The notes under the pieces were generated by a model. It did not search any database, was not told where the DNA came from, and saw only the letters and a program-made list of their open reading frames with translations. Positions 30,466 through 33,477 of a DNA stretch of 33,477 nt are shown here, piece by piece (within the stretch, counting starts at the first letter, position 1; each line of letters starts with the position of its first letter). Where the stretch lies: assembly GCA_946411475.1 (NCBI GenBank), contig CAMKED010000012.1:1-33477 (forward strand), given 5' to 3'. Both the position numbers and the translations under genes were made by a program. This DNA comes from an uncultured Clostridia bacterium. GTDB taxonomy: Bacteria > Bacillota > Clostridia > Oscillospirales > Oscillospiraceae.

Positions 30466-30726
30466 ATGTTTACAAACAAAGCGGGAGACGGAAGAAACAA
30501 CCTCTGCGGCGCGGCAATTTCGGCCCAACGAAAGCGGATGAAGCTGTCCCAGAGAGAACTGGCGGAGAAAATGCAGTTGGAAGGAATTGACCTGGACAAA
30601 AATGCCGTGCAGCGGATCGAGTGCGGGAAACGATTTGTGACGGATATAGAGTTGCTGGCGTTTTCCCGCATTTTTCAATTGACAATGGAGCAATTGGTTT
30701 CCGAGCAGGCTGACGGACAGAAATGA
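30466..30726 (+). CDS. HTH (Cro/CI-type XRE) transcriptional regulator
   Basis: This 86-residue protein is almost entirely one XRE-type helix-turn-helix domain (about 15-78): LCGAAISAQRKRMKLSQRELAEKM, then LDKNAVQRIECGKRFVTDIELLAFSRIFQLTMEQLV. Such small repressors bind palindromic operators as dimers. ATG at 30466 with TTGGAGG 5 nt upstream; an earlier ATG lies in operator 2. Divergent from the lipoprotein gene, with two identical half-site pairs between. Autorepression and repression of the lipoprotein gene are inferred from operator position. Confidence 0.85.
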   Translation: MFTNKAGDGRNNLCGAAISAQRKRMKLSQRELAEKMQLEGIDLDKNAVQRIECGKRFVTDIELLAFSRIFQLTMEQLVSEQADGQK

Positions 30727-30730
30727 ATGG

Positions 30731-30769
30731 AAAAGGGCAGACCCTGGCTGCGTCCAAGGTCTGCCCTTT
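30731..30769. terminator. Rho-independent terminator after the HTH gene
   Basis: A 12-bp stem AAAGGGCAGACC (30732-30743) with its complement at 30758-30769, a 14-nt loop and a following TTTATTTC-type tail. It also ends the convergent DUF2344 transcript. Confidence 0.85.
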
Positions 30770-30788
30770 ATTTCATATTCAGTTGGAA

Positions 30789-31784
30789 TTATCGAAATAC
30801 ATTTCCATCCGCGTCGTAGATTTCCAGCCGCCTGCAAACAACGTGGTTCGGCTTGTATTCCGGCAAATACGTTTCGATCGCCGTCACCAGCAGCAGCGGG
30901 TTCAGCGTCGGGTTCTGCGCGGCGACGACGGCCTCGATCACGACGGTTTCCCCCTTGTCATTCTGCCCACTGTCATTCTGAGCGCCGTAGGGGCGAGCAG
31001 TGCTCGTCCGCGTATCCTCTGATCCCCGATCCTTGTTCCTTGCTCCCTCATTTTGCATTCTGCATTCTGCATTTTGCATTTCGTAAGCCTCTGTGGGTTG
31101 CGGGCGGCACCCCTCCAGCGGCCTTGAGGCCGGTCCCCCTCCCCTGCAAGCAGGGGAGGATTCAGCCGCCCCTACGGAGCACGAGCGAATCATCGGGGCG
31201 ATGTCCAGTTCCACGTCACCCTTTTTGCTGTGCTTTTCCACGACCAGCGACGTCCGGGCGAAGAGTTCCCGAATGGCCGCAATCCTGTCATTCTGAGCGC
31301 CGTAGGGGACGGGTTCCAAGCTGTCATTCTGAGCGAAGCGAAGAATCCGTTCCCCTTCGTTCTCTGATCCCCGATCCTTGCTCCCTGATCCCTCATTTTG
31401 CATTCTGCATTCTGTATTTTGCATTCCTCCGTCGTACTCCAACACCAGCCTCGCCCGCAGCCAGGCCAGCTTCCCGGCCTTGGCGCCGCCCTCATAGCTG
31501 TCCAGGGCCCGCAGACCTGCGGGCAGCACGGGGTTCAGACGGGCGGCGAGCTCGGCGGCAGGAATATCGCAGCCCTCGGCCAGGGTAAATTCCGCGATTT
31601 CGCATTGGCTCTCCACGCCCACGGACAGGGGCATGAGAATCGACAGCTCCGGGTGGGGCGTGAAGCCCTGGCTGTGCTTGAGGTCGATCCCGGCCCGCCG
31701 GAACGAGCGCATCAGCGCCCGCATCAGATCCAAATGGGAGGACCAGACCGCGACGCCCTCTTTGACGAAAAATAATCTGCTCAT
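30789..31784 (-). CDS. TIGR03936/DUF2344-type radical SAM-associated protein, with two in-frame repeat insertions
   Basis: The family signature is at the start: RLFFVKEGVAVWSSHLDLMRALMRSFRRAGIDLKHSQGFTPHPELSILMPLSVGVES. The family is normally some 200-240 residues and lies next to a B12-type radical SAM protein, as here. This protein is 331 residues. The excess is in two blocks, about residues 119-167 and 205-279, consisting wholly of translated repeats ([50 protein letters not shown]). Removing them leaves about 205 residues with conserved ends (LLVTAIETYLPEYKPNHVVCRRLEIYD). The frame is open throughout. AAGGAGT precedes the ATG. The role of the family is uncertain, possibly in tRNA or ribosome-linked modification. 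Confidence 0.85.
   Translation of the reverse strand: MSRLFFVKEGVAVWSSHLDLMRALMRSFRRAGIDLKHSQGFTPHPELSILMPLSVGVESQCEIAEFTLAEGCDIPAAELAARLNPVLPAGLRALDSYEGGAKAGKLAWLRARLVLEYDGGMQNTECRMQNEGSGSKDRGSENEGERILRFAQNDSLEPVPYGAQNDRIAAIRELFARTSLVVEKHSKKGDVELDIAPMIRSCSVGAAESSPACRGGGPASRPLEGCRPQPTEAYEMQNAECRMQNEGARNKDRGSEDTRTSTARPYGAQNDSGQNDKGETVVIEAVVAAQNPTLNPLLLVTAIETYLPEYKPNHVVCRRLEIYDADGNVFR
30948..31172 (-). repeat. Second in-frame repeat block of the DUF2344 gene (contains a family-F copy)
   Basis: Minus-strand order: family-F module (31172-31100), nine heptamers of CAAAATG/CAGAATG and GGATC type (31083-31021), a family-C palindrome GGGCGAGCA...TGCTCGTCC (31009-30991), then two CTCAGAATGACAG-like modules. 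All are read in frame. Boundaries are approximate. Confidence 0.82.
31284..31430 (-). repeat. First in-frame repeat block of the DUF2344 gene
   Basis: Heptamers of AATGCAG/AATGCAA then GATCAGG type (31427-31366) are followed by GGATTCTTCGC...CTCAGAATGACAG (about 31350-31320) and a second AGAATGACAG module. Over about 100 nt it is very similar to 4641-4746 in mnmG and is translated in the same frame. Confidence 0.88.
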
Positions 31785-31803
31785 AATCGGTACTCCTTGT
31801 GGA

Positions 31804-31941
31804 AGTATGAAAAGATGAAAGAATGAAAGAATGAAAAATTTGCGGTGTCGCTTCGCGACGATTTAAAAGATCATTTTTCATATCGCAGATATGAAAAAAA
31901 CCATAATTCTTTCGTTTTTTCATGTTTTCATTATTTCATTT
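31804..31941 (-). repeat. Family-G element between the two radical SAM operon genes
   Basis: It resembles family A in plan but not in sequence. Quasi-tandem ATGAAAGA-type units (8-nt period, 31808-31838) are followed by hairpin GTCGC-TTC-GCGAC (31847-31859), hairpin TTTTTCATAT...ATATGAAAAA (31874-31898) and inverse units to 31941. It lies in the intercistronic mRNA of two co-directional genes. Confidence 0.75.
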
Positions 31942-31944
31942 CTC

Positions 31945-33477
31945 CTACGGGTCGCACTTCCCGCATTCCAGCAGCCCGTTCGCGCCGCAGCCTGCGCAGC
32001 CGTGGCGGCAGTCGGGCGTGATCTCGGAGCGGTAGGCCCGCTCGCGCTCGCGCAGCAGGAAGCTCTTGCGCACGCCGGGGTCGATGCTGTCCCAGGGCAG
32101 GATCTCGTCGAGACCGAAGCCCCGCGTGGTGTAGAAGTGCCGGTCGATCCCGCATTCGTCCAGCGCGGCAATCCACTTGTCGTAGTTGAAGTACTCCATC
32201 CAGCCGTCCAGCTTGGCCCCGCGCCGCCAGGCGGCCTCCACGACCGCGCCGAGGCGGCGGTCGCCCCGGGCCAGCACGGCCTCCAGCTCGGAGAGCTTGG
32301 CCTCGTGGTAGTTGTACTCCACGCTCTTGTTGTTCAGGTGCTCCTTCAGCAGGCGGCAGCGCCGCAGATACTCGTCCGGGTCGATCTGCTGCTCCCATTG
32401 GAAGCCTGTAAAGGGCTTGGGGACGAAGAAGGCTGTGGCGACGTGAATGCGCACGCCGCGCTTTTTGTTGGAGGCGCAGGCCTTCCAGGTGTTGTAGATC
32501 TTGTAGACCAGATCTCCGATGCCGATCACGTCCTCGTCGGTCTCCGTGGGCAGTCCGAGCATGAAGTAGAGCTTCACGTTGTTCCACCCGCCCGCAAAGG
32601 CAATCTCGCAGGTTTTGAGGATGTCCTCCTCCGTGACGTTCTTGTTGATCGCGTCGCGCAGACGCTGGGTGCCCGCCTCGGGGGCGAAGGTCAGGCCGCT
32701 CTTGCGCACCTTCTGCAGCTTCAGCATCAGATCGCGCGAGAAGTTGTCCGCCCGCAGGGAGGGCACCGACATATTGATGTTCCGGGCCACACAGTATTCC
32801 GTCATCCGGTCCGTCAGCGGCTCCAGATACTTATAGTCCGAGGTGGAGAGGCTGGACAGCGTGATCTCGTTGTCGCCGGAGAATTCCATCGCGTGGACCG
32901 CCTGCCCGTAAAGCGTGTCGGGCTGCCGGGGCCGGACGGGGCGGTAGGTGTAGCCCGCCTGGCAGAAGCGGCAGCCGCGAATGCAGCCTCGCATGACCTC
33001 TAAGTTCATGCGGTCGTGGACAATCTCCGTCATCGGCACGATGGGCTCGGTGGGATACCAGGCCTTGTCCAGATCCTGCACGATCCGCTTGGTGACCTTT
33101 TCCGGGGCGCCGCCCAGCGGCACGATGGCCGCCAGTGTGCCGTCGGCGTTATAGCGATGCTCATAGTGTGAGGGAACGTAGACGCCGGGGATCTTGCCGA
33201 CCTCCCGGAGGAATTCCTCCTTGCTCAGCCCGCGCCGCTTTGCGTCGCGGTAGCAGTTCACGATCTCCACCGTGCTCTCCTCGCCCTCGCCGAGGGAGAA
33301 AAAGTCGATGAAGTCCGCCAGCGGCTCCGGGTTGTAGGTGCAGGCTCCGCCGGCAAAAACAATATTATGTAAACCCTCTCGTTCCTTCGCGTGCAGCGGC
33401 ACCCCGGCCAGATCGAGCATGGTGAGGATGTTGGTGTTTATTGTTTCGGAGCCCACCGAGAAGGCAAGCATGTCAAA
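31945..33477 (-). CDS. TIGR03960-type B12-binding radical SAM protein (5' end outside window)
   Basis: 511 codons of the C-terminal part are present; the start lies beyond the right edge. The beginning FSVGSETINTNILTMLDLAGVPL is in the B12-binding-like region. The radical SAM motif follows as VMRGCIRGCRFCQAGYTYRPVR (C-x3-C-x2-C). LSSLSTSDYKYLEPL and FAPEAGTQRLRDAINKNVTEEDI are conserved core segments. The C-terminus holds a CRHGCAGCG...ECGKC cluster that could bind metal. This protein and the DUF2344 protein are a conserved pair. In many clostridia they precede RNase G and rplU, but here a terminator and an unrelated regulator follow. Substrate unknown. Confidence 0.9.
   Translation of the reverse strand, partial: FDMLAFSVGSETINTNILTMLDLAGVPLHAKEREGLHNIVFAGGACTYNPEPLADFIDFFSLGEGEESTVEIVNCYRDAKRRGLSKEEFLREVGKIPGVYVPSHYEHRYNADGTLAAIVPLGGAPEKVTKRIVQDLDKAWYPTEPIVPMTEIVHDRMNLEVMRGCIRGCRFCQAGYTYRPVRPRQPDTLYGQAVHAMEFSGDNEITLSSLSTSDYKYLEPLTDRMTEYCVARNINMSVPSLRADNFSRDLMLKLQKVRKSGLTFAPEAGTQRLRDAINKNVTEEDILKTCEIAFAGGWNNVKLYFMLGLPTETDEDVIGIGDLVYKIYNTWKACASNKKRGVRIHVATAFFVPKPFTGFQWEQQIDPDEYLRRCRLLKEHLNNKSVEYNYHEAKLSELEAVLARGDRRLGAVVEAAWRRGAKLDGWMEYFNYDKWIAALDECGIDRHFYTTRGFGLDEILPWDSIDPGVRKSFLLRERERAYRSEITPDCRHGCAGCGANGLLECGKCDP

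Overview
The window looks like chromosomal DNA of a GC-rich, endospore-lineage Firmicute, probably a clostridium of the Oscillospirales type. Pointers are a Spo0A orthologue, strong AGGAGG ribosome sites, several TTG/GTG starts, a barnase/barstar pair, Ktr and Trk potassium systems and UppP. No rRNA, tRNA, phage, transposase or CRISPR was recognised. The assignment is inference from gene content; no database was searched.

Layout. 1-3160: two GNAT acetyltransferases, an AlkD-like DNA repair protein and a MalY/PatB-type C-S lyase. 3180-5945: a PH-like membrane protein and mnmG. 6050-9400: a DUF2441-like protein, purine nucleoside phosphorylase, a two-helix membrane protein and a cupin, separated by dense repeats. 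9425-14361: radical SAM/SPASM protein, then nnrD - lipoprotein - alr - mazF and a hypothetical gene. 14322-17984: exoA, uppP, mrp, barstar and a barnase-type lipoprotein. 18183-20695: galactokinase-family gene and spo0A. 20933-26083: four minus-strand genes giving a TrkH/TrkA and a KtrB/KtrA potassium uptake system. 26141-29210: MATE transporter and DUF1846 protein, divergent. 29448-30726: an AT-richer pair, lipoprotein plus HTH regulator, with two matched operators. 30789 to the end: DUF2344 (TIGR03936-type) protein and a truncated TIGR03960-type radical SAM protein.

The outstanding feature is the repeat content. Almost every intergenic space holds short quasi-tandem arrays with an exact 7-nt period but different unit sequences (for example AATGCAG, GATCAGG, AGTTGAA, GAGAATT, GGTAAGA, TAGGCAA, GTTCAGA, GAGTTAT). 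They usually occur as inverted pairs around interchangeable hairpins. Because 7 is coprime to 3, a perfect array encodes the same heptapeptide in all three frames of a strand. Stop-free arrays sit in frame inside mnmG (once) and the DUF2344 gene (twice). Stop-containing orientations are found at gene ends, where the array supplies the stop codon of alr, mrp, barstar, exoA, ktrB and the MATE gene. Precedents I know of are heptanucleotide STRR repeats of heterocystous cyanobacteria and in-frame Rickettsia palindromic elements; the combination seen here is the main lead.

Other points of interest are a family of about 18 small palindromes with compensated stems, near-identical repeat copies inside and outside a CDS, two 0A-box-like sites at the spo0A promoter, a Spo0A receiver with two altered conserved residues, a MazF without an adjacent MazE, and a hairpin covering a ribosome-binding site.
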